From contig NZ_JAXHCH010000002.1 in NCBI RefSeq assembly GCF_042466415.1, forward strand, positions 1,736,001-1,800,000: DNA of 64,000 nt, in the 5' to 3' direction. The DNA comes from Albirhodobacter sp042466415 (GTDB lineage: Bacteria > Pseudomonadota > Alphaproteobacteria > Rhodobacterales > Rhodobacteraceae). Under the pieces are notes generated by a model. The model saw only the letters and a list, made by a program, of their open reading frames with translations. It was not told the origin of the DNA and searched no databases. A program made the translations under genes and the position numbers. This document shows, in pieces, positions 8,495 to 17,801 of this stretch. The first letter of the stretch is position 1, and the number at the start of each line of letters is the position of its first letter.

Positions 8495-9427
8495 TCAATA
8501 CCACTTCGCGACGGGCGGAAGGCTCATCAAAACGGCATCGGCGTTATGCCCCGTCTCCAAACCGAACTTCGTCCCGCGATCGTAGACAAGGTTATATTCG
8601 GCATAAAGACCACGGTGCAGGGCTTGCGTCTCGCGATCGGCCTCGGTCCAAGGGGTGTCGCGGCGGCGCTCGGTCACTGGCAGATAGGCTGGCAAGAACG
8701 CCGCGCCGACATCGCGCGTGAAGGCAAAATCCGCCTCCCAATCGCCGGTATTGAGATCATCGTAGAAGATCCCGCCGACACCGCGGGCGCGACCACGGTG
8801 CGGAATGAAGAAATACTCATCCGCCCAAGCTTTGAACTTCGGATAATAAGCGCCGTCATGCGCATCGCAAGCGCCCTGCATTTGAGCGTGAAAATCAGCC
8901 GTGTCTTGCGCGTATTCGATACACGGGTTGAGATCGGCCCCTCCTCCGAACCACCAAGCATGCGGCGTCCAGAACATCCGCGTGTTCATATGCACGGCAG
9001 GCGCATGGGGGTTTTGCATATGCGCAACCAACGAGATGCCTGCCGCCCAAAATCGGGGATCCTCGGCCATTCCCGGAACACCGCGTGCGGCCATAGCCTT
9101 TTGCGCGCGCGGCGCGAGCGTCCCCCAAACGGTCGAGATATTCACCCCGACCTTCTCGAACACGCGTCCGCCGCGCATCACCGACATCTTGCCGCCGCCC
9201 TGATCCTCGCCACCCTCCCCCACACGGGTGGTCGGCGTCACGTCAAACCGTCCTGCCGCGCGGTCGGCGTGTGGCCCTTGGGTCTGGGTATCTTCCAAGG
9301 CCTCGAAGGCACTCACGATCCGATCGCGCAACTCCGAAAACCATGCCGCGGCACAACTCTTTTGATCGGTAAAATCTGGCGCCGGTGGGGTGATACCTTG
9401 GGCGGAGGTCGAGGCGGGATCAGTCAT
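8495..9427 (-). CDS. hemF: Oxygen-dependent coproporphyrinogen III oxidase
   Basis: A 310-residue cytoplasmic enzyme that uses O2 to decarboxylate coproporphyrinogen III to protoporphyrinogen IX, the aerobic counterpart of HemN at 25511. Family motifs are visible: GEGGEDQGGGKMSVMRGG, FEKVGVNISTVWG, AVHMNTRMF, WWFGGGADLNPC, the HRGRARGVGGIFYDDL segment, and NLVYDRGTKFGLETG near the end. The ATG at 9427 has an AAGGAG ribosome site, and the upstream in-frame extension to 9529 is not family-like. It is the first gene of an apparent hemF-lysE-lysE run. Confidence 0.95.
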   Translation of the reverse strand: MTDPASTSAQGITPPAPDFTDQKSCAAAWFSELRDRIVSAFEALEDTQTQGPHADRAAGRFDVTPTTRVGEGGEDQGGGKMSVMRGGRVFEKVGVNISTVWGTLAPRAQKAMAARGVPGMAEDPRFWAAGISLVAHMQNPHAPAVHMNTRMFWTPHAWWFGGGADLNPCIEYAQDTADFHAQMQGACDAHDGAYYPKFKAWADEYFFIPHRGRARGVGGIFYDDLNTGDWEADFAFTRDVGAAFLPAYLPVTERRRDTPWTEADRETQALHRGLYAEYNLVYDRGTKFGLETGHNADAVLMSLPPVAKWY

Positions 9428-9581
9428 AGCAGGCTCCTTCTTTGCGCTGTTCCTATCAGGCTGCGGCGTGATCGGGAATTGCGTTTTTGTCGCAACCTCG
9501 TAAGGATAACGGCTGGAGAAACTCGGCACACCGCGCCCTGTCGTCAGATGCGCCGCGCTCGGGTTTGAGGGAGAGACCGCA

Positions 9582-10040
9582 ATGCGTATAGGAATGCGTC
9601 AGATGAAACCGCAGGCGCTGGGGCTTTTCGGGCTCTTGGCGCTGGCGGCATGTGCAACGCCGCTTGATCGGTGTTTGAACCGCGAAACGCGGACCTACCG
9701 GATGACCCAATCGCGCGTTGCCACGTTGGAGCAAGACATCGCGCGGGGGTACTCGCTCGTCGAGGAAGACGTGTCGCGCACGCGCTGGGTGCCTTGCGGC
9801 CCCCGCCCGCGCCGTGAGACAGGCGACAAAAAAGGCAACGACGGACGGGATAAACGGGGCGGTGGTCGTGCGCGGCTTTGTTTGGAGGATTACGACGTCA
9901 CGATCACGCGTCGTGTACGCGTTGATACGGAAATCGCGGAGGCGGAATTGGGTGTCTTGCGATCGCGGCTCAAGAAGCTGCGTGCGCCCACCGAGGCCGC
10001 GATGGCGCAGTGTCGCGTCGAGTTTCCAGCGGAAAGCTGA
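9582..10040 (+). CDS. Small lipoprotein of unknown function
   Basis: A 152-residue protein with a lipoprotein signal (hydrophobic stretch then LLALAACATP, lipidated Cys near residue 24), so it should be membrane-anchored in the cell envelope. The body is charged, with a Lys/Gly/Asp-rich middle (GDKKGNDGRDKRGGG) and helical segments near 100-140. Four more Cys residues (near 31, 72, 100 and 143) could form disulfides. No family is recognised. The GAGGGAGAG ribosome site supports the start. It is divergent from hemF. Confidence 0.75.
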   Translation: MRIGMRQMKPQALGLFGLLALAACATPLDRCLNRETRTYRMTQSRVATLEQDIARGYSLVEEDVSRTRWVPCGPRPRRETGDKKGNDGRDKRGGGRARLCLEDYDVTITRRVRVDTEIAEAELGVLRSRLKKLRAPTEAAMAQCRVEFPAES

Positions 10041-10097
10041 CAGGGAAAAAGTGCGACGCTCGGGCGGCGCAGGGCGCGTTGGCCCCGCGCATTTGCT

Positions 10098-10910
10098 TCA
10101 GAACGCCGGAACTTTCACCGCGTCCATCAAGCTACGGCCGCCGTCCACGGTCATGATTTGACCGGTCATGAACCCTGATCCCGCAGAGGCGAGGAATTGC
10201 ACTGCCTCAACCACCTCCGGCGCGGCCGCGATCCGGCCGAGCGGCGTCGCATCCAAAATTGCATCCCGCAGGTCACCGTTCTCTTTTAGCGCGGCTTGTA
10301 GCGAGGCTGACATCACCGACCCGATCGCCACCGCATTCACGCGGATACCTTTGGGCGCCAACGCCAACGCGAGCGACCGCGTCGCCTGATCTTGCGCTGC
10401 GCAGGCGATGGAATAAGCCAACAATTCAGGCTGGCTGCGCTGTGCCGCGATGGAGGAGAGATTGATAATTGACCCGATGGCCTGACCCGCCTCAACGCCC
10501 TCTTTTTCCGCCTGCGACACCATTCGCTTCGCGACCATCTGCGACAGGCGCAGTCCAGAGGTCAGGTTTTGACGCAGCATCTTGTCGAGCAGATCGTCTT
10601 GCACGGCAAGCGGATCGCTCGCCTCGAAGCATCGCGATGCATTGACGAGGATATCGATCCGATCGAACGCATCGATGGTCGCAGAAATGAGATTGTTGAT
10701 CGTTAGCTTTTGGCAAAGATCCCCCGCGAAATACCGCACCGGGCCTTCAGCTTCGGCATCCGCCCCGACATCCGCCGCCAGTTTGGCCTCGTCGATATCC
10801 GCGAACATCACATTCGCGCCACGGTCGACAAAATGCCGTGCGATACAGCCGCCGATGCCATGCGCGGCGCCCGTGACGATTGCGGTTTTACCGGAAATTG
10901 AAAGTGACAT
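10098..10910 (-). CDS. Short-chain dehydrogenase/reductase-like protein without the catalytic lysine
   Basis: A 270-residue Rossmann-fold protein. The nucleotide-binding TGAAHGIGG (residues 14-22) and acidic FADID are present, as are NLSS (Ser of the catalytic set) and AYS for the Tyr. The YxxxK motif, however, reads YSIAC: the active-site Lys is a Cys codon (TGC). NNAG is also changed (NASR). C-terminal family motifs (GIRVNAVAIGSV, DATPLGRIAAAPEV, FMTGQIMTVDGG) are intact, so the gene is not decaying. It is the third gene of the clpS-rsmC-SDR run. It may be a non-catalytic or differently acting relative; binding of NAD(P) is plausible, oxidoreductase activity uncertain. Confidence 0.88.
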   Translation of the reverse strand: MSLSISGKTAIVTGAAHGIGGCIARHFVDRGANVMFADIDEAKLAADVGADAEAEGPVRYFAGDLCQKLTINNLISATIDAFDRIDILVNASRCFEASDPLAVQDDLLDKMLRQNLTSGLRLSQMVAKRMVSQAEKEGVEAGQAIGSIINLSSIAAQRSQPELLAYSIACAAQDQATRSLALALAPKGIRVNAVAIGSVMSASLQAALKENGDLRDAILDATPLGRIAAAPEVVEAVQFLASAGSGFMTGQIMTVDGGRSLMDAVKVPAF

Positions 10911-10934
10911 ATCAGACCTCGATGCTAGGCGCGC

Positions 10935-11951
10935 TTAGCGCCCGATGACGGGTTTTGCGGCACGGTAGAGCTTGAAAGCGCCATCTGGCCCGCGCGCGCC
11001 GGAAGCTTGTGGCGCGAACAATTCCTCCACCTCTTTGAACTGGCTCCGCAAGGCGGTCTCGTAGGGCAGATGACGATTGGCCACCATGTAGAGGTTACCC
11101 GACAGCGACAGGATTTTTGACGCCGCACGGATAAACGCCGCCCCCAAAGCAGGATCGGCATCGCGGGTGGTATGGAATGGTGGGTTCATCACGACCGCCC
11201 CGAAACGGTGGTCAAAGCTGATATCCGTCGCATCCGCCCAGTGGAACTGCGCACGCGGATCGGTGATGTTGAGGCGCGCGCACTCCAACGCGGTGTAATC
11301 CGCCTCGATCAGGTGGACTTCATCAACGCCGCGAATGCCCAGTACCTGCGCGGACAACCACCCCCAACCCGCACCGAGATCGGCAACGCGCGAGGGGAGT
11401 TTGGGGGGCAGCACCGCCGCAAGAAGCTGCGAGCCACGATCTACCTTTCCTTCCGAAAACACGCCCGGACGCGTCACGAAACCCTCAGCGGGGGATGTCT
11501 CGACTGGCAGCCACTCGGCCAGATCGCCCGCAGGATGCGCCGCGAAAATCTTGCCATGAGCTTTTGAAATCGGCGGGACAACCTCGCCTGCCGCGCGCAT
11601 GTCCTTCAAAATCGAATCGATCCCGTCGGTTTTACCGCCGTCGATCCAGATCGGGCCCTTGGTGCGGGCCCGCGCCTGCGCGATCATCGCCCGCGCTTCG
11701 GTTTTGGAGCGTGGCAGAAAAATCAGCGCCGCGGCGAAGGTCGTTGCTTCCAGACCCTCGATCGCGGGAAATACCGAAAATCCGCGCGCCTTCAAAACCG
11801 CGAAATCGGGCGCAAAGCCACGGATCACCGTCAGACGATCTTGCGCCAGATCGGACAGATCGTCACTTTCACGTGCGCCCAGAACGAGAATCTGCCCGTC
11901 AGGCAGCGGAGGAAATGCGTCAAGCGCAAGAGAGATACGGGGATGAGACAT
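10935..11951 (-). CDS. rsmC: RsmC-like rRNA guanine-N2 methyltransferase
   Basis: A 338-residue protein with the two-domain RsmC layout: a degenerate N-terminal half and a catalytic SAM-dependent C-terminal half. The SAM motif VADLGAGWGWLSAQVL (about residues 190-205) and the catalytic NPPFH (about 256-260), typical of N2-guanine methylation, are seen. RsmC methylates G1207 of 16S rRNA in E. coli; by family membership this one should act on the same or a similar guanine. It lies 24 bases downstream of clpS and 24 bases upstream of the SDR-like gene, so the three probably form one operon. Confidence 0.85.
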   Translation of the reverse strand: MSHPRISLALDAFPPLPDGQILVLGARESDDLSDLAQDRLTVIRGFAPDFAVLKARGFSVFPAIEGLEATTFAAALIFLPRSKTEARAMIAQARARTKGPIWIDGGKTDGIDSILKDMRAAGEVVPPISKAHGKIFAAHPAGDLAEWLPVETSPAEGFVTRPGVFSEGKVDRGSQLLAAVLPPKLPSRVADLGAGWGWLSAQVLGIRGVDEVHLIEADYTALECARLNITDPRAQFHWADATDISFDHRFGAVVMNPPFHTTRDADPALGAAFIRAASKILSLSGNLYMVANRHLPYETALRSQFKEVEELFAPQASGARGPDGAFKLYRAAKPVIGR

Positions 11952-11975
11952 TTTATTGGGCGGGGCGCGAGGCCC

Positions 11976-12296
11976 TCACTCCTTTTCCATGGTGCATTGC
12001 AGCGGATGCTGGTTGCGCCGCGCGCTATCCATAACCTGCGCGACCTTGGTTTCAGCGATCTCATAAGAGAAGACGCCCACAACCGCGAGGCCTTTTTTAT
12101 GGACCGTCAACATGATCTCGAACGCCTGCGCGTGATCAAGGCCGAAGAAGCGCTCCAACACATGGATCACGAACTCCATCGGCGTGTAGTCGTCATTGAG
12201 CAGAAGGACTTTATAAAGCGGCGGGCGTTTGGATTTCGGCCGCGTCTTGAGGGCGATGCCTAGATCGCCGTCGGGCGCGTCGTCATCGTTCATCAT
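11976..12296 (-). CDS. clpS: ATP-dependent Clp protease adaptor ClpS
   Basis: A 106-residue adaptor that delivers N-end-rule substrates to ClpAP. The core PPLYKVLLLNDDYTPMEFVIHVL carries the conserved NDDYTPMEFV substrate-pocket motif, and FGLDHAQAFEIMLTVHKKG and GVFSYEIAETK follow. The ATG at 12296 (with a second ATG just after) is used; a longer frame begins with a TTG at 12314 and is less likely. Its usual partner clpA is not in this window. First gene of the clpS-rsmC-SDR run. Confidence 0.93.
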   Translation of the reverse strand: MMNDDDAPDGDLGIALKTRPKSKRPPLYKVLLLNDDYTPMEFVIHVLERFFGLDHAQAFEIMLTVHKKGLAVVGVFSYEIAETKVAQVMDSARRNQHPLQCTMEKE

Positions 12297-12554
12297 AATA
12301 TCGGGCTGACGCAAGGCGTGCTCCGTGATTGCGGCGGAATCAAAAGGTTTGAGCTGGGAATATAGGAATATATCGGGATATTGAAACCCCGAAGGATAAA
12401 AGCCTATGCGATTGCCTGACGCGGCGCCCCTGTATTACCGCTCAAAGATGTCGCGCTCATTGCTCAACGCCAACATTTGCGACAAATTGCCCGCATTTCG
12501 GGCACCCCTTCCCGCGGGGGGCACATTCACCCACCGGATCAGGAGGCGCGCGCA

Positions 12555-13280
12555 TTGGGCCGCATTACGACGATAGGCTTCGACGCCGATGATACGCTTT
12601 GGCACAACGAGCGTTTCTTTCACCTCACCCAGCAGCGCGTGTTTGATATGCTCGCGCCCTATTCGGATCGTGAAAACCTGGAGACGCGGCTTCTGGCCGC
12701 CGAGCGGCGCAATATCGGCCATTACGGCTTTGGCGTGAAGGGCTTTACCCTGTCGATGATCGAAACCGCGATTGAAATCTCGGAAGGCCGCGTCCCCGCA
12801 CAGGTCATCGGAGAAATTATGGCCGCAGGGCGCGAAATGCTACGTCATCCGATCGAGCTTCTCGACGGCGCAGGCGAGGCGGTTGAGGCGCTCGCGCGCT
12901 CGCACCGATTGGTGTTGATCACCAAAGGCGATTTGCTGGATCAGGAACGAAAACTGGCGCAATCGGGTTTGGGGCCCATGTTCGATGCGGTCGAAATCGT
13001 CTCGGATAAACAGATCCCCGTCTATGATCGTATCTTTGCGGCCCATGGCAGCGGCGCCGCCGAGGGGCTGATGGTCGGGAATTCGATGAAGTCCGATGTT
13101 TTGCCCATGATCGGCGCGGGTGGCCACGGCGTCTATGTGCCCGCCGAATTAGGATGGGCGCTCGAGGCCGCCGACGCGCCCCGCGACGAGCCAAGATTCC
13201 ACGAAATCGAGACATTAAACACCCTCGCTCGGCTTGTGGAACGACTCGAAGGGGACGAGCGCGAAATTGATCGGGAATGA
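12555..13280 (+). CDS. HAD family hydrolase, TTG start
   Basis: A 241-residue haloacid-dehalogenase-type phosphatase. Motif I is FDADDTLWHNE near residue 9, motif II is LITKGD, and motif III/IV is seen at GLMVGNSMKSDVLPMIGAGG. Substrate unknown; this subgroup (YjjG-like pyrimidine or sugar phosphatases) is broad. The predicted start is TTG at 12555, since AGGAGG lies about 9 bases upstream and the family sequence begins immediately after (GRITTIGFDADDTLW); the 26 codons upstream have no family match. It stands alone between clpS (divergent) and the carboxypeptidase. Confidence 0.82.
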   Translation: MGRITTIGFDADDTLWHNERFFHLTQQRVFDMLAPYSDRENLETRLLAAERRNIGHYGFGVKGFTLSMIETAIEISEGRVPAQVIGEIMAAGREMLRHPIELLDGAGEAVEALARSHRLVLITKGDLLDQERKLAQSGLGPMFDAVEIVSDKQIPVYDRIFAAHGSGAAEGLMVGNSMKSDVLPMIGAGGHGVYVPAELGWALEAADAPRDEPRFHEIETLNTLARLVERLEGDEREIDRE

Positions 13281-13557
13281 TCGGCGGAGTTCCGCGCGAC
13301 GAAACCAAAAGCTGGCACGCGCAGGCCGCCCGCAATACCGCCGCTGTATCGGTCGCGCCCCTCTCGTCCCAAAATCTAGGACGAACGGAGCAAGAACCGC
13401 ACTAGATACAGCCGCGCAATCTGGAAGTGTTGCGTGAAGGACGCGACGAAACACTTTGAAATAAGGTTGTTTTCTCCCTCACACACCCGTGTTACGCTGA
13501 AACAAAGCAGTTCAGAGTCCCACAAAAAACCGGGACCAAATGAGGCAGGAAAAGATC

Positions 13558-15312
13558 ATGGTCGTGACCACGCTAATGCGTTGGGTCCGTTTTGGGCTTT
13601 TGGCATTTACACTCCTTTGCGCTCCGATTTTGGCGCAGGCAGCCCCCTATGCTGCGATCGTTATGGACGCGCGAACGGGCGAAATTCTTTACTCAAACAA
13701 TGCCGATACGCGTCTTCACCCCGCCTCTCTCACCAAAATGATGACGCTCTATCTTGCGTTCCGCGCGATTGAACGGGGCGAAATCACGCTCGACACCAAA
13801 ATTACCGTCTCGAAAAACGCAGCCGCCCAGCCGCCCTCGCGTTTGGGGTTGAAGGCCGGACAAAAAATCGCGCTGCGCTACCTGATCCGTGCAGCAGCGG
13901 TAAAATCCGCGAACGATGCCGCCTCCGCCATCGGTGATGGCATCGCAGGCAGCGAAGAAGCTTGGGCCGAGCGCATGACCTCCATGGCGAAATCGCTCGG
14001 CATGAAGAACACGACATTTAAAAACGCGAACGGCCTGACCCGCACAGGACACCTCTCCACGGCTAGAGACATGACCCTGCTCGGTCGGCATTTGTTTTAC
14101 GATTTTCCCCAATATTATAACATTTTCTCCCGCCGTTCGGCCGATGTTGGCGTGGGCACCGTCTACTCCACAAACCGCAAATTCCTCGCCGCCTATGAGG
14201 GCGCGGACGGCATCAAAACTGGCTACACATCGGCTGCGGGCTTCAACCTCACCGCCTCGGCCAAGCGCGGCAACAAGCGCATCATCGCAACCGTCTTTGG
14301 CGGCACATCGACCGCACAACGCAATGCCAAAATGGCAGAGCTGCTCGATCTAGGCTTCGGACGCGCGCCAGGCAAAGTGCGCGAACAAGCGCCCGAAGCG
14401 CCGCAATACCTCGCAGAAGCGCCGCGCGATGCGCCTGCGCCGGGGCATTCGGCCAAAACGATTCGCGTGACTGGCGCGGCGTTGGTAGAAAGCCCCCGCC
14501 CCGATTCCAAACCGCAAATGGTAGACCTGCCGGATACGGATACGGATGCAATCATGGCTGCGATCGCGCTTGCGCAGGCGCCTAAACCATCGGATTCCGC
14601 TGTGGTGGCCGCCGCAGTGAGTGACGCGCAAGATGCGGTGGCGAGCATTGCGGACACCCCATCCGATTCGGGGGTGCTCGCGCCGGTTGCTGTCGCGCAA
14701 GCGAAGGGCGGGCTCAATGTCAGCCCGCGTCCGCTCAAGGCTCCGCGCCGCAACGATCCTGTGAGCGAACCCGAAGCGCCTGTCGCTGTCGCGCAAGCCG
14801 CCGCTGTTCCCGCTCCTGTAATTCCGGCCGCCAAGCCGACCGCGTTGCAGGCCGCGCCGACCCAGACCACGGCACCCCAGCCCGAAACGCTTGCACTCGC
14901 GTCCGCGCCCGCTCCGGCGCAAACGGAGACGGCGCAAGAACCTCTCGCGGCCCCCGCTGCCGGATTCGTGCAATCATCCAAACCGCAACCCGAGACCTTA
15001 TTGCTCGCGTCGGTCGGGCCGACACCCGCCGCACCCCGCGAAGATCCTGTGGTTATCGCGCGCGCGTCGACATCCGGCGGTCGTCATTGGGGGATCAAAC
15101 TCGGTCTCCACACGTCCGAATATAACGCCCAGCGCGCCTTGGTTCAGACAGCATTGATGGAAAGCAATTCGCTGAGCGAGGCGCTCCGCAAGGTCAACAG
15201 ACGTCCGCAGGGATTTGAGGCAAGCTTCGTCGGCATGACCGAAGATGACGCCAAACTGGCATGCCGCCGGATCGCGGCGCGCTCCAACCCGTGCGAGTTG
15301 ATCGGGCCGTAA
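13558..15312 (+). CDS. D-alanyl-D-alanine carboxypeptidase with C-terminal SPOR domain
   Basis: A 584-residue periplasmic penicillin-binding protein that trims the terminal D-Ala of peptidoglycan stem peptides. A signal peptide ends around AQAAPYAA. The serine-protease-like triad motifs are SLTK (near residue 60), SAN (near 118) and KTG (in GIKTGYT). After about residue 270 there is a long Pro/Ala-rich, likely disordered linker of some 230 residues, then a SPOR domain (GIKLGLHTSEYNAQ...) that binds denuded glycan at the division site. This architecture is common in Rhodobacterales. The ATG at 13558 has an AGGAAAAG site; an ATG at 13540 is also in frame. It is closed by a strong terminator. 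Confidence 0.91.
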   Translation: MVVTTLMRWVRFGLLAFTLLCAPILAQAAPYAAIVMDARTGEILYSNNADTRLHPASLTKMMTLYLAFRAIERGEITLDTKITVSKNAAAQPPSRLGLKAGQKIALRYLIRAAAVKSANDAASAIGDGIAGSEEAWAERMTSMAKSLGMKNTTFKNANGLTRTGHLSTARDMTLLGRHLFYDFPQYYNIFSRRSADVGVGTVYSTNRKFLAAYEGADGIKTGYTSAAGFNLTASAKRGNKRIIATVFGGTSTAQRNAKMAELLDLGFGRAPGKVREQAPEAPQYLAEAPRDAPAPGHSAKTIRVTGAALVESPRPDSKPQMVDLPDTDTDAIMAAIALAQAPKPSDSAVVAAAVSDAQDAVASIADTPSDSGVLAPVAVAQAKGGLNVSPRPLKAPRRNDPVSEPEAPVAVAQAAAVPAPVIPAAKPTALQAAPTQTTAPQPETLALASAPAPAQTETAQEPLAAPAAGFVQSSKPQPETLLLASVGPTPAAPREDPVVIARASTSGGRHWGIKLGLHTSEYNAQRALVQTALMESNSLSEALRKVNRRPQGFEASFVGMTEDDAKLACRRIAARSNPCELIGP

Positions 15313-15359
15313 GATCGCCTTTACCCCTGCGCCCCGTTAGCTCCGGACGTGCGCAGATA

Positions 15360-15390
15360 AGAGCCGCATCCTAGGGAAGGATGCGGCTCT
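15360..15390 (+). terminator. Intrinsic terminator after the carboxypeptidase gene
   Basis: A perfect 12-base-pair stem (AGAGCCGCATCC / GGATGCGGCTCT) with a seven-base loop is followed by TTTTATTT. It is placed 48 bases past the stop codon, between the convergent carboxypeptidase and ccoS genes. Confidence 0.92.
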
Positions 15391-15423
15391 TTTATTTCGT
15401 GGGTTTTGTGACTGAAATTCCGA

Positions 15424-15582
15424 TCACGGCGCGGGGTGATCATCGTAATCCTTGCGCAAAATCCGCTCCGCATCGCCCTTGGGATCATCATATTGGCGCG
15501 ATCTGAGTGCCCAGAAGAACGCCCCCAGACCGGCGCCGCCCAGCAAGAGCGAGATCGGGATCAGATAGGTCAGAATGTCCAT
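15424..15582 (-). CDS. ccoS: cbb3 oxidase assembly protein CcoS
   Basis: A 52-residue membrane protein beginning MDILTYLIPISLLLGGAGLG, with one hydrophobic helix and a charged C-terminus (WALRSRQYDDPKGDAERIL). This is the CcoS/FixS pattern of a short helix followed by the basic and acidic tail. CcoS is needed to bring cofactors into cbb3 oxidase. It starts 4 bases after the ccoI stop codon, completing the ccoGHIS order. Confidence 0.92.
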   Translation of the reverse strand: MDILTYLIPISLLLGGAGLGAFFWALRSRQYDDPKGDAERILRKDYDDHPAP

Positions 15583-15586
15583 TGCG

Positions 15587-17797
15587 TTACTTAAGCCTTA
15601 ATGAGTTGAGCGACACGGTAATCGAACTCAGCGACATCGCCAAGGCCGCCGCCAGAGGCGTTGCGGCCCCCACCAGCGCGATCGGCACGGCCACCACGTT
15701 GTAAAGCAAGGAGATCGCAAAGTTTTCCTTGATGCGTCGCCGCGCCTTCACGGCGATACGGATGGCTTCGGCCACAGGTGCGAGTGAATTGCCCAAAAGC
15801 ACGATATCCGAGGCCGTGCGGGCCGCCTCCAGAGCAGAGGCAGGCGAGATCGAGACATGCGCTGACGCAAGCGCAGCCGTATCATTGAGCCCATCCCCAA
15901 CCATCAAAACCCGCGCGCCCGCCTCTGTCATCTGCGCGATAATATCCGCCTTTTGCTCCGGCAGCTGCCTTGCGTGCCAGTCGCGGATCTCCAATCGCGC
16001 GGCGAGCGCCTCCACCGCAGTCTCCACGTCCCCCGAAACCAAAAGCACACGCTTGCCCTGCGCCTGAAGCGCGCTGACGGCCTCCATCGCGCCCGCACGC
16101 AAACTGTCTTGGAACGTCAGCGTCACCGGCGTGGCATCACCCAAACGCAGCGTGGTCGCGGTGACGTTTACCGGCGCGGCCCCCGTCCAATCCGCGCGGC
16201 CCAGACGGCAAAGCTCGCCGTCGAACCAGCCCTCAACACCGTAGCCTGCCCTCTCGCGCAGATCGGTGCCCAAAGCGCTCGGCCCGTCGATCGCCGCTGC
16301 CAGCGCCATCGCGAGGGGGTGGCTCGACGCACTCGCCAAAGCCTTTGCGATCTGCACCTCGCGCTCGCTGAGCCCTGCGAGGTTTTCAAGCGTGGGGATA
16401 CCTTGTGTAAGCGTCCCGGTTTTATCGAACACAACCGTATCGACCTCGGCCAGTCGCTCCAGCGCGGTGCCATCCTTGATCAAAAGCCCCATCCGGAACA
16501 GCTTACCAGACGCCGCCGTGACAACCGCCGGCACCGCAAGCCCGAGCGCGCAGGGGCATGTGATAATCAGGACGGCGGCCGAAATATTCACGGCAAACCG
16601 AACGTCATTGCCGGTTTTCCACATCCAAAACGCAAACGCCCCGAAGGACAGCACATGGACGGCGGGCGAATAAAATCGCGACGCGCGCTCCGCGAGCGAG
16701 GTATATTTGCTGCGCGCACTCTCCGCCGTCGCAACGAGATCCGCCATCCGGTGCAACGAACTGTCGCGCCCTGCCGCGGTCACCCGCATCATCAGCGGGC
16801 CCGTCAGATTGGTCTCACCAGCGCTCAGCGCAAGGCCGCTCCCCGCAAACACAGGCAGGCTTTCGCCCGTCAGCAGCGAGCGGTCAATCTCCGACGTTCC
16901 TTGCTCGACGATCCCGTCCGCAGGCACGCGCGCGCCCGCGCGGATCACAACCAAATCGCCCACCCGCAAATCGCCGACGGGGACAATTTCCTCCCCTGTT
17001 TGCGACATGCGGATTGCGCGGGGCACCTCGAGCGCCGCGAGTTCCTCCGCCGCCGACCGCGCAACAGCGCGCGTGCGGTAATCCAGATACCGGCCCGTTA
17101 GAAGGAAGAACGTCAGCATCACCGCCGCGTCAAAATAAGCATGATGGCCCGAATGCATCGTCTCGAAAATTGAGATCGCCGAGGCGAGAATCAGCGCCAG
17201 CGAGATCGGCACATCCATCCCCAACCGCCCCGCGCGCAGTGACGCGAAAGCCGAGGCGAAGAAGGGTTTGCCCGCAAAGACCACCGTCGGCAAAGCAATC
17301 GCGGCGGAGATCCAATGGAACAAGTCGCGCGTTGCCGCCTCCGCCCCCGACCAAACGGCGACGGACAACAGCATGATATTCATCATCGCAAACCCCGAGA
17401 CGCCGATGCGCATCAGCAAATCGCGCCCCTGACGATCCGCCTCGGTGGAGGTCAGCAAGGCGGGGTCCAGTTCATGCGCCTCGTAGCCGATCGCGCGCAA
17501 CGCCGCGATTAAAGCATCCGCGGTAACCGCGGGATCGGCCTCAACCGACACCCGCCGGAGTGTGAGGTTCACCCGCGCGGACACCACACCCTCATGGCGC
17601 GCCAACGCCCGTTCGACATCCGTGATGCAGGCCGCGCAATGAATCGTGGGCAAGGACAGCATAATCCGGGCGTCGCGGGCGTCTTGGCCCGCCAGAGCCA
17701 TCCCCGCGGCGGAGGGCGCCGCCACACAGGCCGGACAGGCCGAAATCGCGGAAGGGCGTTCGTCAAAGCCGCTCAGTTGCGCAGTCGCATCGGTCAC
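15587..17797 (-). CDS. ccoI: Copper P-type ATPase for cbb3 oxidase assembly, CcoI
   Basis: A 736-residue P1B-type ATPase that exports Cu to the periplasm for the CuB site of cbb3 oxidase. An N-terminal cysteine cluster (SACPACVA) precedes a heavy-metal-associated domain with HCAACITD (about residues 53-60). The core has CPC in ITCPCALGLAVP, DKTGT, SSHPLAMAL and VGDGLNDTAAL. The position between ccoH (4 bases upstream) and ccoS identifies it as CcoI rather than a detoxification CopA. Confidence 0.95.
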   Translation of the reverse strand: MTDATAQLSGFDERPSAISACPACVAAPSAAGMALAGQDARDARIMLSLPTIHCAACITDVERALARHEGVVSARVNLTLRRVSVEADPAVTADALIAALRAIGYEAHELDPALLTSTEADRQGRDLLMRIGVSGFAMMNIMLLSVAVWSGAEAATRDLFHWISAAIALPTVVFAGKPFFASAFASLRAGRLGMDVPISLALILASAISIFETMHSGHHAYFDAAVMLTFFLLTGRYLDYRTRAVARSAAEELAALEVPRAIRMSQTGEEIVPVGDLRVGDLVVIRAGARVPADGIVEQGTSEIDRSLLTGESLPVFAGSGLALSAGETNLTGPLMMRVTAAGRDSSLHRMADLVATAESARSKYTSLAERASRFYSPAVHVLSFGAFAFWMWKTGNDVRFAVNISAAVLIITCPCALGLAVPAVVTAASGKLFRMGLLIKDGTALERLAEVDTVVFDKTGTLTQGIPTLENLAGLSEREVQIAKALASASSHPLAMALAAAIDGPSALGTDLRERAGYGVEGWFDGELCRLGRADWTGAAPVNVTATTLRLGDATPVTLTFQDSLRAGAMEAVSALQAQGKRVLLVSGDVETAVEALAARLEIRDWHARQLPEQKADIIAQMTEAGARVLMVGDGLNDTAALASAHVSISPASALEAARTASDIVLLGNSLAPVAEAIRIAVKARRRIKENFAISLLYNVVAVPIALVGAATPLAAALAMSLSSITVSLNSLRLK

Positions 17798-17801
17798 GGG
17801 G

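Noticed and set aside
8546..9568. A 340-residue plus-strand frame opposite hemF.
   Set aside because: HemF is clearly coding on the minus strand with a good ribosome site. No family is seen in the opposite frame.
12315..12554. Searched for an RNA gene or riboswitch between clpS and the HAD gene.
   Set aside because: Only a weak hairpin (GCCCG-CATTT-CGGGC) was seen; no known structure matched by eye.
15953..17101. A 382-residue plus-strand frame opposite ccoI.
   Set aside because: Arg/Gln-rich frame with no motif, fully inside a clear P-type ATPase gene.
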